Shown: positions 18,221-26,353 of the stretch, one piece after another
Layout of the letters: each line of letters starts with the position of its first letter
Position numbering within the stretch: position 1 is the stretch's first letter
Origin: CAJQGY01 sp964417685
GTDB lineage: Bacteria; Pseudomonadota; Gammaproteobacteria; Magnimaribacterales; D2472
DNA: 64,000 bases
NCBI GenBank assembly: GCA_964417685.1
Contig: CAYQIT010000003.1
Coordinates: 1-64,000, forward strand
Direction of reading: 5' to 3'
The notes under the pieces: generated by a model
The model's database searches: none
The model's input: the letters and a program-made list of their open reading frames with translations, nothing else
Told to the model about the DNA's origin: nothing
Made by a program: the position numbers and the translations under genes

Positions 18221-19569
18221 TGAAATATCTGCTAGCTACATTAATTTTTCTTACCTCTTTTGTATCAGCAAATAACTTAATATCATCTCCCAAAATTAGT
18301 ATTAATGATAATGGCTTAAGAGTTATAGAGCTTAATATTAAAGAGTCTAATATAGATGATAATGATATCAAGCTTTTTGAATACAAGTCAGAGGATGTTC
18401 TTGATAAGAATAAAATTGCCTACACGCTTCTATTAGATAATGATAAATTCTCTAGGTTCTCAATAGTTTTATCAGAAACTTATACATCAGATTACTTTAG
18501 TTTCAAACTTAGGGTAAAAGATAACATAGCAAAAGATATATTTATTTTTCTCCCTTCAAAAGCTCGCTTTGAGAAACCCTTATCAATTAATAATACCGTT
18601 AAAGAATCAATTAACTCTTTATCAAGTTCAAATAATGAAGAAATTATCTCTAAATTAGAAGATGAGGAAATTAAGGAAGAAGTTTTACTAGATGAAAGTG
18701 TTCAACAAGAAGAAAAAGTCATATCAGCAGGTGAAATAAAAACTATGTGGAGTTTGGCAACTGATATTGCCAAAACTAATGGTGATTTATCTATCTATCA
18801 AATTATGTGGTCTATTTACCTTGGCAATCCTAATGCTTTTTTAGATGAAAATATCAATCTGGTTAGAAGTGATGTTGATATTGTCATACCTAGCTATCAA
18901 GCTATGCAAGCAAACTCTCCAGTAGAAGCTAAGAATGCCATAGTAAAAATGAACCAAGCATTTAGCTTAGATTTTAAAAAATCTAGCAAATCACTATTAA
19001 CCTTAACTGCTCCAAAGATCTCCAAGTTAGAAGAAGCTAAAATAATTACTGAAGAGGAAAAAGAGCAAAGAGAGGCTGTATCAATAGATTCAGATTCAAG
19101 CTCCCCAGAAGACATCATTTCAAAAAATACCTCTACTCTTACTTTTAATGCTGAAAATGAAGTCATTGAGGATTTAACAAAAATAGCAGATAGTGTTGAT
19201 AAAACTGATCTTCAAGAAGAATCTTCAGGAATAAAGCTCGTTGATCTACTATTTGTTGCAGCAATATCAGTAATATGTGGAGTTTTACTTGCTTTAATTT
19301 TTATTCAACTCAACAAGAATCGAAAGAAAGCAATTGTTTATGATTTTGATGAAGCTCCATCATCTGGTCCTGAAACCACTGCATTACCATCCGGGTTGAG
19401 TATAAAAAATAATGAAGATGAACAAGAGCTTGATTTAGCTTCAACTTACATCGAAATGGGAGAGCTTGATCAGGCAAATGCAATCTTACAGAATCTCCTT
19501 AAAAAATCTGAGAATGAAAATCTAAAGGATAAAGTAAGAGAGCTAATTACATCAATTCAGTCAAAGTGA
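18220..19569 (+). CDS. fimV: FimV/HubP-like polar membrane protein
   Basis: A 449-residue protein with a signal peptide ending near SFVSANN, a periplasmic N-terminal domain, an acidic low-complexity stretch, and a FimV LysM-like segment (YQIMWSIYLGNPNAFLDENINLVRS). One transmembrane helix lies near residues 342-365, followed by a cytoplasmic tail ending in the FimV C-terminal repeat (LDLASTYIEMGELDQANAILQ). FimV/HubP proteins organise the cell pole and type IV pilus or chemotaxis machinery. It is about half the length of Pseudomonas FimV. The asd-fimV-truA order is the usual one. The ATG at 18220 is preferred over the TTG one codon earlier. Confidence 0.88.
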   Translation: MKYLLATLIFLTSFVSANNLISSPKISINDNGLRVIELNIKESNIDDNDIKLFEYKSEDVLDKNKIAYTLLLDNDKFSRFSIVLSETYTSDYFSFKLRVKDNIAKDIFIFLPSKARFEKPLSINNTVKESINSLSSSNNEEIISKLEDEEIKEEVLLDESVQQEEKVISAGEIKTMWSLATDIAKTNGDLSIYQIMWSIYLGNPNAFLDENINLVRSDVDIVIPSYQAMQANSPVEAKNAIVKMNQAFSLDFKKSSKSLLTLTAPKISKLEEAKIITEEEKEQREAVSIDSDSSSPEDIISKNTSTLTFNAENEVIEDLTKIADSVDKTDLQEESSGIKLVDLLFVAAISVICGVLLALIFIQLNKNRKKAIVYDFDEAPSSGPETTALPSGLSIKNNEDEQELDLASTYIEMGELDQANAILQNLLKKSENENLKDKVRELITSIQSK

Positions 19570-20351
19570 AATTAGTATTCACACTTGAGTATAACGGTAA
19601 ATATTTTTCTGGATTTCAAAAACAAGCGAATGCTAAGACTATCCAAGAAGAAATCGAAAATTCAATTTACAAGATAACTCAAGAAACAATATCAATAAAC
19701 TATGCCGGAAGAACCGATGCAGGAGTGCATGCAATATCACAAGTCTTTGATTTTGAAACAAGCATAGATCGTAAAGACCATGAGTGGATAGATGGTATAA
19801 ATTCTAATTTACCAAGAACAATAAAGGTCACAAGTGTTGTATCTGTAGATAGCAACTTTCACTCAAGGTTTTCTGCATTAGATAGAACCTATGCTTATGT
19901 AATTTACAATTCAAAATCAAAACCAATTTTCTTTGATGATTTTACCCATTGGGAAAAAATACCTTTAGATCTAGATATTCTTCAAAACGAAGGCAGTGAT
20001 TTAATTGGAAAGCATGATTTTTCATCATTTAGATCGTCTAGCTGCTCTTCAAATAACCCAATTAAAGAAATAAAGGACTTTAGGGTTGAAAAATTTGGTA
20101 ATTTTTTAGTATTTCATATTAGCGCAAATGCTTTTCTTCACAATATGGTTAGAATAATCATGGGTACGATTGTTGACATAGCAAAAAATGAAAATAAATT
20201 AAGCATTAAACAAATAATTGATGCTAAAGATAGAATTAGTGCAGGCAGGACTCTTTCAGCAAAAGCATTATACTTTTTAGGGCCTACTTATAAGGATGTT
20301 TATAATATTCCCAAACCAACAAATAACATTATAGAAAAATTTAGATCATGA
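19566..20351 (+). CDS. truA: tRNA pseudouridine synthase A (positions 38-40)
   Basis: A 261-residue enzyme that converts uridines 38-40 of tRNA anticodon stems to pseudouridine. The catalytic Asp51 is in YAGRTDAGVHA, and the C-terminal HISANAFLHNMVRIIMGT segment is typical. The GTG start overlaps fimV by 4 bases and the end overlaps trpF by 4. This fimV-truA-trpF order is widespread in Gammaproteobacteria. Confidence 0.95.
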   Translation: MKLVFTLEYNGKYFSGFQKQANAKTIQEEIENSIYKITQETISINYAGRTDAGVHAISQVFDFETSIDRKDHEWIDGINSNLPRTIKVTSVVSVDSNFHSRFSALDRTYAYVIYNSKSKPIFFDDFTHWEKIPLDLDILQNEGSDLIGKHDFSSFRSSSCSSNNPIKEIKDFRVEKFGNFLVFHISANAFLHNMVRIIMGTIVDIAKNENKLSIKQIIDAKDRISAGRTLSAKALYFLGPTYKDVYNIPKPTNNIIEKFRS

Positions 20352-20962
20352 ATAAGACCAAAGTAAAAATTTGTGGCATTTCTAATTTTGATGCACTTAA
20401 AGAGTTAATAGAGCTAAACGTAGATTTTATTGGTTTTATATTTCATCAAAATAGCCCAAGAAATGTTGACGATTCTTTCATAAAACAAATACCACAAATT
20501 AACTTTAAAAATTCAAGACCTGTTTGCGTGTTTGTAAATTCTGAAAAAGATTTTATTAATAGAAGTATTAGCTATTTTAAGAATCCTATTTTGCAATTTC
20601 ATGGAGAAGAATCAGAGAGTTTTTGCACTTCTTTTAATTTAGATTATTGGAAAGTTATAAGAGTAAAAGATGAGAGCTCATGTAAAGACATGAATGCATA
20701 TAAGAGCGCACAGGCAATATTGTTTGAAAATTATGAAAAGGGTAACTATGGCGGTACTGGGAAATCATTTGATTGGAATATTCTGAATAAGATAGATATA
20801 ACTTCAAATAAAATTGTATTGTCAGGTGGCATAAATCTTCAAAATGTCGATAATGCTATAAATATAGATCCTTGGTGTTTAGATTTAAATTCAGGAGTTG
20901 AATCTGAGAAAGGCGTTAAAGACTTTGCCTTAATAAACAAAATATTAAATAAAATAATATGA
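20348..20962 (+). CDS. trpF: Phosphoribosylanthranilate isomerase
   Basis: A 204-residue TIM-barrel isomerase of tryptophan synthesis. The catalytic Cys is in VKICGIS near the start and the catalytic Asp in WCLDLNSGVES near the end. The GFIFHQNSPRNV and VLSGGINLQNV phosphate-binding segments are present. It is a stand-alone TrpF, not fused to TrpC, and is coupled by 4-base overlaps to truA and trpB. trpEGDC are not in this window. Confidence 0.94.
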   Translation: MNKTKVKICGISNFDALKELIELNVDFIGFIFHQNSPRNVDDSFIKQIPQINFKNSRPVCVFVNSEKDFINRSISYFKNPILQFHGEESESFCTSFNLDYWKVIRVKDESSCKDMNAYKSAQAILFENYEKGNYGGTGKSFDWNILNKIDITSNKIVLSGGINLQNVDNAINIDPWCLDLNSGVESEKGVKDFALINKILNKII

Positions 20963-22164
20963 CAATAGATAAAGAAAAATATCCAAACATAGATGGTTTC
21001 TTTGGTGAATATGGGGGTAAGTTTGTTCCTGAGACCTTAATGTACGCGCTCGAGGAGCTTGAGCAAACTTATACTAAGCTCAAAGATGACAAGGCTTTCA
21101 AAGAGGAGTTTTATGCTGATCTTTCTAATTTTGTTGGAAGACCATCACCTCTATATTATGCAGATAGACTAACTAAACATTATGATTCTGCAAATATCTG
21201 GCTAAAGCGTGAAGATCTAAATCATACTGGAGCCCATAAAATTAATAACACCGTTGGCCAAATTTTACTTGCCAAATATATGGGTAAAAAAAGAATTATT
21301 GCAGAAACCGGAGCTGGTCAGCATGGCGTGGCAACAGCAACAGTTGCAGCTAGGCTGGGTCTTGAATGCCATATTTATATGGGTGCCGAAGATGTTAGAA
21401 GGCAGTCTTTAAATGTTTACAGAATTAAGTTGCTCGGAGCTCATGTTCATGCAGTTGATTCAGGAACAGCAACATTAAAAGATGCTCTAAATGAGGCCTT
21501 AAGGGATTGGGTTACCAATGTTGACGATACTTATTACATTATTGGAAGCGTAACAGGCCCTCATCCATACCCTATGATCGTTAGAGATTTTAATTCAGTA
21601 GTTGGTCACGAATTGATCAAGCAATCGCAAGATAATTTTGGCAAAATGCCAGATGCAATTGTTGCTTGTGTTGGCGGTGGATCTAATGCAATGGGAGCTT
21701 TTTATCCTTTCATTGATATTAGCGAAACTAGATTAATTGGTGTTGAAGCTGGTGGAAATGGAGTTGAAACTGGAGAGCATGCGGCGCCACTCAATGATGG
21801 TGAGCCAGGAGTATTACACGGTGCTAGAAGTTATCTGATGCAGGACAATCTAGGTCAGGTCAAAGATACAAAATCAGTTTCAGCAGGGTTAGACTATCCT
21901 GGAGTTGGCCCCGAGCATTCTTGGCTTAAAGATATAGGAAGAGCAGAATATGTTGCTATAAATGACCAAGAAGCATTAGATGCATTTCATTTAGTAACTG
22001 AGCTTGAGGGAATAATGCCAGCTCTTGAAACTGCTCATGCTTTTGCATATTTAGATGGTTTATCAAAACAATTAGATAAAAGTGCAAATGTAGTTGTTAA
22101 TGTATCGGGCAGGGGAGATAAAGATATTAATACAGTTGCTGAAATTGATGGAATAGAGTTTTGA
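20959..22164 (+). CDS. trpB: Tryptophan synthase beta subunit
   Basis: A 401-residue PLP enzyme that joins indole and serine. The PLP lysine is Lys94 in NHTGAHKINN. The GSVTGPHPYP, VACVGGGSNAMG (PLP phosphate loop) and VNVSGRGDKD motifs are intact. It forms the alpha2beta2 complex with TrpA, encoded next with a 4-base overlap. Confidence 0.97.
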   Translation: MTIDKEKYPNIDGFFGEYGGKFVPETLMYALEELEQTYTKLKDDKAFKEEFYADLSNFVGRPSPLYYADRLTKHYDSANIWLKREDLNHTGAHKINNTVGQILLAKYMGKKRIIAETGAGQHGVATATVAARLGLECHIYMGAEDVRRQSLNVYRIKLLGAHVHAVDSGTATLKDALNEALRDWVTNVDDTYYIIGSVTGPHPYPMIVRDFNSVVGHELIKQSQDNFGKMPDAIVACVGGGSNAMGAFYPFIDISETRLIGVEAGGNGVETGEHAAPLNDGEPGVLHGARSYLMQDNLGQVKDTKSVSAGLDYPGVGPEHSWLKDIGRAEYVAINDQEALDAFHLVTELEGIMPALETAHAFAYLDGLSKQLDKSANVVVNVSGRGDKDINTVAEIDGIEF

Positions 22165-22946
22165 ACAGACTAAGACAAAAGCTAAAAAACCTAAAAGAAG
22201 AAAATAAAAAAGCATTAGTTGCATATCTAGTTGCAGGAGATCCTGATCTTGATTCAACGCTAAACTTGATGCATCTTTTCGTGAAATCTGGAGTTGATGT
22301 TATAGAGATTGGAGTTCCTTTTACTGATCCAATTGCAGAAGGACCAGTAATTCAGAAGGCTCATGATAGAGCACTAAAAAATAATATTTCTTTACCAGAT
22401 ATCATTAAATTAGTTGAGCAGTTCAGGGAATCTGACAACACTACACCAGTGATATTAATGGGTTATCTCAATACATTTAGCTTCCATAAAAATATTATTG
22501 ATAAATCAGACGAAAATGGAGTTGACGCCGTACTTGTAGTTGATATCCCTGGAGAGCTAAGTATTTCTAGCTATGGAATATCAAATCCAAATATTGATTC
22601 AATCTCTTTAATTTCACCTACAACATCTGAAGATAGGATTAAAAAAATTGCTGAAAATGGTTCTGGGTTTATCTATTACGTTACCTTAAGAGGTGTTACT
22701 GGATCATCAAACCTAGATGTTGATGAGATCAATATCAATATTCAAAAAATTAGATCTTACTCAGATATACCTACATTGGCTGGATTTGGTATTAAATCAA
22801 ATGAAGATGCAAAGCTCTTATCTGAGTATTCTGATGGCATTATTGTTGGCTCCAGTATCGTTGAAATGATACATAAGGAGTCAGATTCAAAACAATTTGA
22901 TAGAATAGGCGCATACTTAAGGGAACTTAAAGAAGCAATATCATGA
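22161..22946 (+). CDS. trpA: Tryptophan synthase alpha subunit (Asp60 replaced by Glu)
   Basis: A 261-residue TIM-barrel subunit that releases indole from indole-glycerol phosphate and channels it to TrpB. Glu49 (VIEIGVPF), the LISPTTSEDRI segment and the phosphate loops are present. The second catalytic acid, Asp60 in the E. coli enzyme (LADGP), is Glu60 here (IAEGP, codon GAA at 22338-22340). Activity is still likely because the acid is conserved in kind. TTG start; 4-base overlaps with trpB and accD. Confidence 0.93.
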   Translation: MNRLRQKLKNLKEENKKALVAYLVAGDPDLDSTLNLMHLFVKSGVDVIEIGVPFTDPIAEGPVIQKAHDRALKNNISLPDIIKLVEQFRESDNTTPVILMGYLNTFSFHKNIIDKSDENGVDAVLVVDIPGELSISSYGISNPNIDSISLISPTTSEDRIKKIAENGSGFIYYVTLRGVTGSSNLDVDEININIQKIRSYSDIPTLAGFGIKSNEDAKLLSEYSDGIIVGSSIVEMIHKESDSKQFDRIGAYLRELKEAIS

Positions 22947-23791
22947 ATTGGTTAACTAGATTATTACCTACTATTGGAACTTCTAAATCAAAAAGCAAAG
23001 TTCCAGATGGATTATGGAACTCATGCCCTGCATGTGAATCTGTTCTCTATGCACCTGAATTAGAAAAATCTCTTTTTGTCTGTCCTAAATGCGATCATCA
23101 CCTTCGGATTGGTGCAAGAAAAAGATTAGATATGTTCTTAGATGGCGGTAAATATAAAGAAATTGCTGCTGATCTCCTCACCAAAGACCCACTAAAGTTC
23201 AAAGATACAAAAAACTACACTAATAGAGTAAAAGATGCAGTTGCAGCAAGTGGAGAAAATGAAGCAATTGTTATTGCCTCAGGCTCTCTCGAGTCTATGC
23301 CAATAATTGTTGCAGCTTTTGAATTTAGATTTATGGGCGGTTCTATGGGAGGCGTAGTTGGAGAAAAATTTGTCAAAGGTGTCGAGGAAGCCATTAAAAC
23401 AAAAAGACCTTTTGTATGTTTTTCAACATCAGGTGGTGCACGCATGCAAGAGTCAATGATTTCTTTAATGCAAATGGCAAAAACTTCTGCAGCTTTGCAA
23501 AAATTAAAAGCACAAAAACTACCATATATTTCAGTAATGATTGATCCAATTTATGGCGGGGTGTCAGCTAGCTTAGCCATGCTTGGTGATATCAATATAG
23601 CAGAGCCAGATGCTTTAGTCGGCTTTGCTGGACGAAGGGTAATAGAGCAAACGGTTAGAGTTGAATTACCTGATGATTTCCAAAAATCAGAATTTCTACT
23701 TGATAAAGGCGCAATAGATATGATCGTTCATAGAAAAAACCTAAGATCTAAAGTTCATGGCCTGTTAGCTAAGCTGCATCAAAAACAATGA
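22943..23791 (+). CDS. accD: Acetyl-CoA carboxylase carboxyltransferase beta subunit
   Basis: A 282-residue subunit of the carboxyltransferase that makes malonyl-CoA with AccA. It has the N-terminal zinc ribbon with Cys28, Cys31, Cys47 and Cys50 (CPACE...CPKCD), followed by the crotonase-fold core with SGGARMQES and YGGVSASLAMLGD. It follows trpA with a 4-base overlap. In most Gammaproteobacteria folC comes next; here dedD follows directly. Confidence 0.96.
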   Translation: MNWLTRLLPTIGTSKSKSKVPDGLWNSCPACESVLYAPELEKSLFVCPKCDHHLRIGARKRLDMFLDGGKYKEIAADLLTKDPLKFKDTKNYTNRVKDAVAASGENEAIVIASGSLESMPIIVAAFEFRFMGGSMGGVVGEKFVKGVEEAIKTKRPFVCFSTSGGARMQESMISLMQMAKTSAALQKLKAQKLPYISVMIDPIYGGVSASLAMLGDINIAEPDALVGFAGRRVIEQTVRVELPDDFQKSEFLLDKGAIDMIVHRKNLRSKVHGLLAKLHQKQ

Positions 23792-24300
23792 ATCTAGAGA
23801 GATCCATAGGATTTATCTTTTTAATTTCTACAATTTTAGCCTTAGGTTTTTTGATAGACCCCCAAGAACAATACAAGAATAACCAGATAACAAATATTGT
23901 TAATCAAGTTGTTGAACCAGAAGATATTCCCATTCAAATAACTCAGGTTGAAGAAGTTGAAGCTGGGATAGAACAAGTTCCTGAAATAGAAATTGAAGAA
24001 AAACCTGAACCCATCTCAGCAGATATAACTACAGATGCAGAGTTTCTGAAAGAATCAGACTTTGATTTATTTGTTATAAGAGTACATGTTTTGTCTTCTC
24101 TTAATAATGCAGAGGCTCTATCGGAAAAAATTAAAAAAGGGGGATATCCTTCTTTTGTTGAAGTATTTGGCAAGAATAAAAATTTATATGCAATATATGT
24201 CGGGCCTTTCTTATCTAAAGAAGAGATTAGTAGTAATATAGAAGATATTAAAGAAGTTTCTCAAAGCAGCCAGGGAGAGGTTACAAGATGGAAGCTCTAG
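23788..24300 (+). CDS. dedD: SPOR-domain protein, DedD-like
   Basis: A 170-residue protein with one N-terminal membrane helix (about 8-24), a proline- and acid-rich linker, and a C-terminal SPOR domain (about 90-168: FVIRVHVLSSLNNAEAL...YAIYVGPF). SPOR domains bind denuded peptidoglycan at the septum, so this is a division-site protein. Position between accD and cvpA supports DedD. It overlaps accD by 4 bases and cvpA by 13. Confidence 0.85.
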   Translation: MNLERSIGFIFLISTILALGFLIDPQEQYKNNQITNIVNQVVEPEDIPIQITQVEEVEAGIEQVPEIEIEEKPEPISADITTDAEFLKESDFDLFVIRVHVLSSLNNAEALSEKIKKGGYPSFVEVFGKNKNLYAIYVGPFLSKEEISSNIEDIKEVSQSSQGEVTRWKL

Positions 24301-24869
24301 GTTTAAATATTACTGACTGGGTTATCTTAGTTGTTCTTGTTGCTTCTGGCCTCATGTCTTTAGCTAGAGGTTTTACTAGAGAATTTCTTTCATTATTCTT
24401 ATGGGTCTTTTCTTTTGTAGCAGCATTATCACTTGAGCATTTAGCAACTCCACAAGTTGCTGCAATAATTGGTAGCGAAGAAATATCTAAAATTATTTCT
24501 TATGTTTTAATTTTTATAATTTGTATTATTGGCGGCGGCTTTCTTATTAAATTTATTAGTAGCCTTGTGAAATGGTCTGGTGCTTCTGGTTTTGATAGAT
24601 TTTTAGGCGTACTATTTGGTTTTACAAGAGGGCTGGTTTTAATCTTTGTTGTCTTTTTATTATTACCTGCAAGTTTTAAGCAAAGCGATCTTTTTGTAAA
24701 TTCTAAAATCTCACCACTTATTGATGAATATGCACCAAGAGTTGAATCTTATTTTAGAGATCTAGTTTCAGATAAAGATATTGTCGAGGAGGCCACAAAT
24801 CTTATAGAGCCTTTAATTGAAGAAGTTCAAGATACAACTGATTCTCAAGAAGAAGAGGAGAGTTCCTAA
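24288..24869 (+). CDS. cvpA: CvpA family inner-membrane protein
   Basis: A 193-residue protein with four predicted membrane helices in the first about 125 residues (NITDWVILVVLVASGLMS; FLSLFLWVFSFVAAL; ISYVLIFIICIIGGGFLI; RGLVLIFVVFLLLP), followed by an acidic soluble tail. It has the family's early LARGFTREFLSL and later SGFDRFLGVLFGFTRG motifs. CvpA is linked to purF throughout Gammaproteobacteria and affects envelope functions. The stop overlaps the purF ATG by one base. Confidence 0.92.
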   Translation: MEALGLNITDWVILVVLVASGLMSLARGFTREFLSLFLWVFSFVAALSLEHLATPQVAAIIGSEEISKIISYVLIFIICIIGGGFLIKFISSLVKWSGASGFDRFLGVLFGFTRGLVLIFVVFLLLPASFKQSDLFVNSKISPLIDEYAPRVESYFRDLVSDKDIVEEATNLIEPLIEEVQDTTDSQEEEESS

Positions 24870-26353
24870 TGTGTGGCATAGTTGGAATTTCTGCTGAAGC
24901 AAATGTTGCTGGAGAAATATACGATTCTTTATTAATGTTGCAGCATAGAGGTCAAGATGCTGCAGGAATGGTTGTTTGTGATGTTGATGGTAATCTAAAT
25001 AGCAGAAAAGCCAAAGGTTATGTAAGAGATGCCTTTAGACAAAACCATATGGATAAGCTTATAGGAAGTTATGGCATAGGCCATGTTAGATACCCTACAG
25101 CAGGCGGAGCTGGAAAAGAGTTTGCTCAACCTATGTATGTAAATTCTCCCTATGGGATCAGCCTTGCACATAATGGAAATCTAACAAATTCACACGAGCT
25201 AGGCATTCAGTTATTTCATGCTGAAATGAGACATCTTAATACTGACTCAGACTCAGAAGTGTTGCTAAATATATTTGCTCACGAGCTTGGGAAGCAAAGA
25301 GAAATTTATCCTAAACCAGAGCATATTTTTAAAGCAGTATCAAAAACTCACAGAAGATGTGATGGAGCTTATGCTGTCATAGCAGTGATAACCGGTCACG
25401 GCATTCTTGCTTTCAGAGATAATAATGGAATTAGACCATTATCTATTGGCATTAGAGAAGGGAAAACAAGAGACGAATATATAGTGGCATCAGAAGACGC
25501 TATGTTCTCATCACAAGGATTCAAAAAACTAAGAGATGTCGAGCCTGGAGAAGCTATCTTTATAGATAAAAATGGTAAATTCACTTCACAGCAATGTGCA
25601 GATGACCCTCAATTAAGACCATGTATTTTTGAGCAAGTATACTTTGCAAGACCTGATTCTAAGATTGATCAAATTTCAGTTCATAAGTCCAGAATGAGAA
25701 TGGGATCAAAACTTGCGGCCAATATATTACAACAACGTCCAGATCATGATATTGATGTTGTTATTCCTATCCCTGATAGCTCAACTACAGCAGCGCTACA
25801 ACTAGCAGATGACTTAGGAGTTCAATACAGGGAAGGCTTTGTTAAAAATAGATATATTGGCAGAACCTTTATCATGCCTTATCAAGAAGAAAGAAAAAAA
25901 TCTGTTAGAAGAAAGCTCAATATTTTAGAGCTTGAATTTAAAGATAAAAATGTCTTGCTTGTAGATGATTCAATTGTAAGAGGAACAACTAGTACAAAAA
26001 TAATTCAAATGGCAAAAGAAGCAGGAGCTAAAAAAATATATTTTGCATCAGCTGCTCCGGCGATTAAATATCAAAATTTGTATGGCATTGATATGCCTGA
26101 TACAAAAGAGCTGATTGCATCAAATAAAAATCATGATGAAATAGCCGAAGAAATCGGAACAGATTGGTTGATATACCAAAACTTAGAAGACTTAATTGAA
26201 TCGGTAGGAGAGGGTAATCCTGATATAAAAGAATTTGAAACCTCAATTTTTACAGGTGAGTACATAACTCCACTTGGAGAAAATTACTTAGCTGATCTTG
26301 AAAATTCCAGACAGGATGAGCTCAAAATGCAAAGAGAGAAATCAGCTAGCTAG
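24869..26353 (+). CDS. purF: Amidophosphoribosyltransferase
   Basis: A 494-residue enzyme for the first step of purine synthesis. Cys2 (MCGIVG), exposed after Met removal, is the glutaminase nucleophile. The N-terminal domain has the RGQDAAGM motif, and the C-terminal PRTase domain has the PRPP loop VLLVDDSIVRGTTS. The length is standard. It ends the aroC-purF run, and its last 8 bases overlap the end of acnB on the opposite strand. Confidence 0.97.
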   Translation: MCGIVGISAEANVAGEIYDSLLMLQHRGQDAAGMVVCDVDGNLNSRKAKGYVRDAFRQNHMDKLIGSYGIGHVRYPTAGGAGKEFAQPMYVNSPYGISLAHNGNLTNSHELGIQLFHAEMRHLNTDSDSEVLLNIFAHELGKQREIYPKPEHIFKAVSKTHRRCDGAYAVIAVITGHGILAFRDNNGIRPLSIGIREGKTRDEYIVASEDAMFSSQGFKKLRDVEPGEAIFIDKNGKFTSQQCADDPQLRPCIFEQVYFARPDSKIDQISVHKSRMRMGSKLAANILQQRPDHDIDVVIPIPDSSTTAALQLADDLGVQYREGFVKNRYIGRTFIMPYQEERKKSVRRKLNILELEFKDKNVLLVDDSIVRGTTSTKIIQMAKEAGAKKIYFASAAPAIKYQNLYGIDMPDTKELIASNKNHDEIAEEIGTDWLIYQNLEDLIESVGEGNPDIKEFETSIFTGEYITPLGENYLADLENSRQDELKMQREKSAS

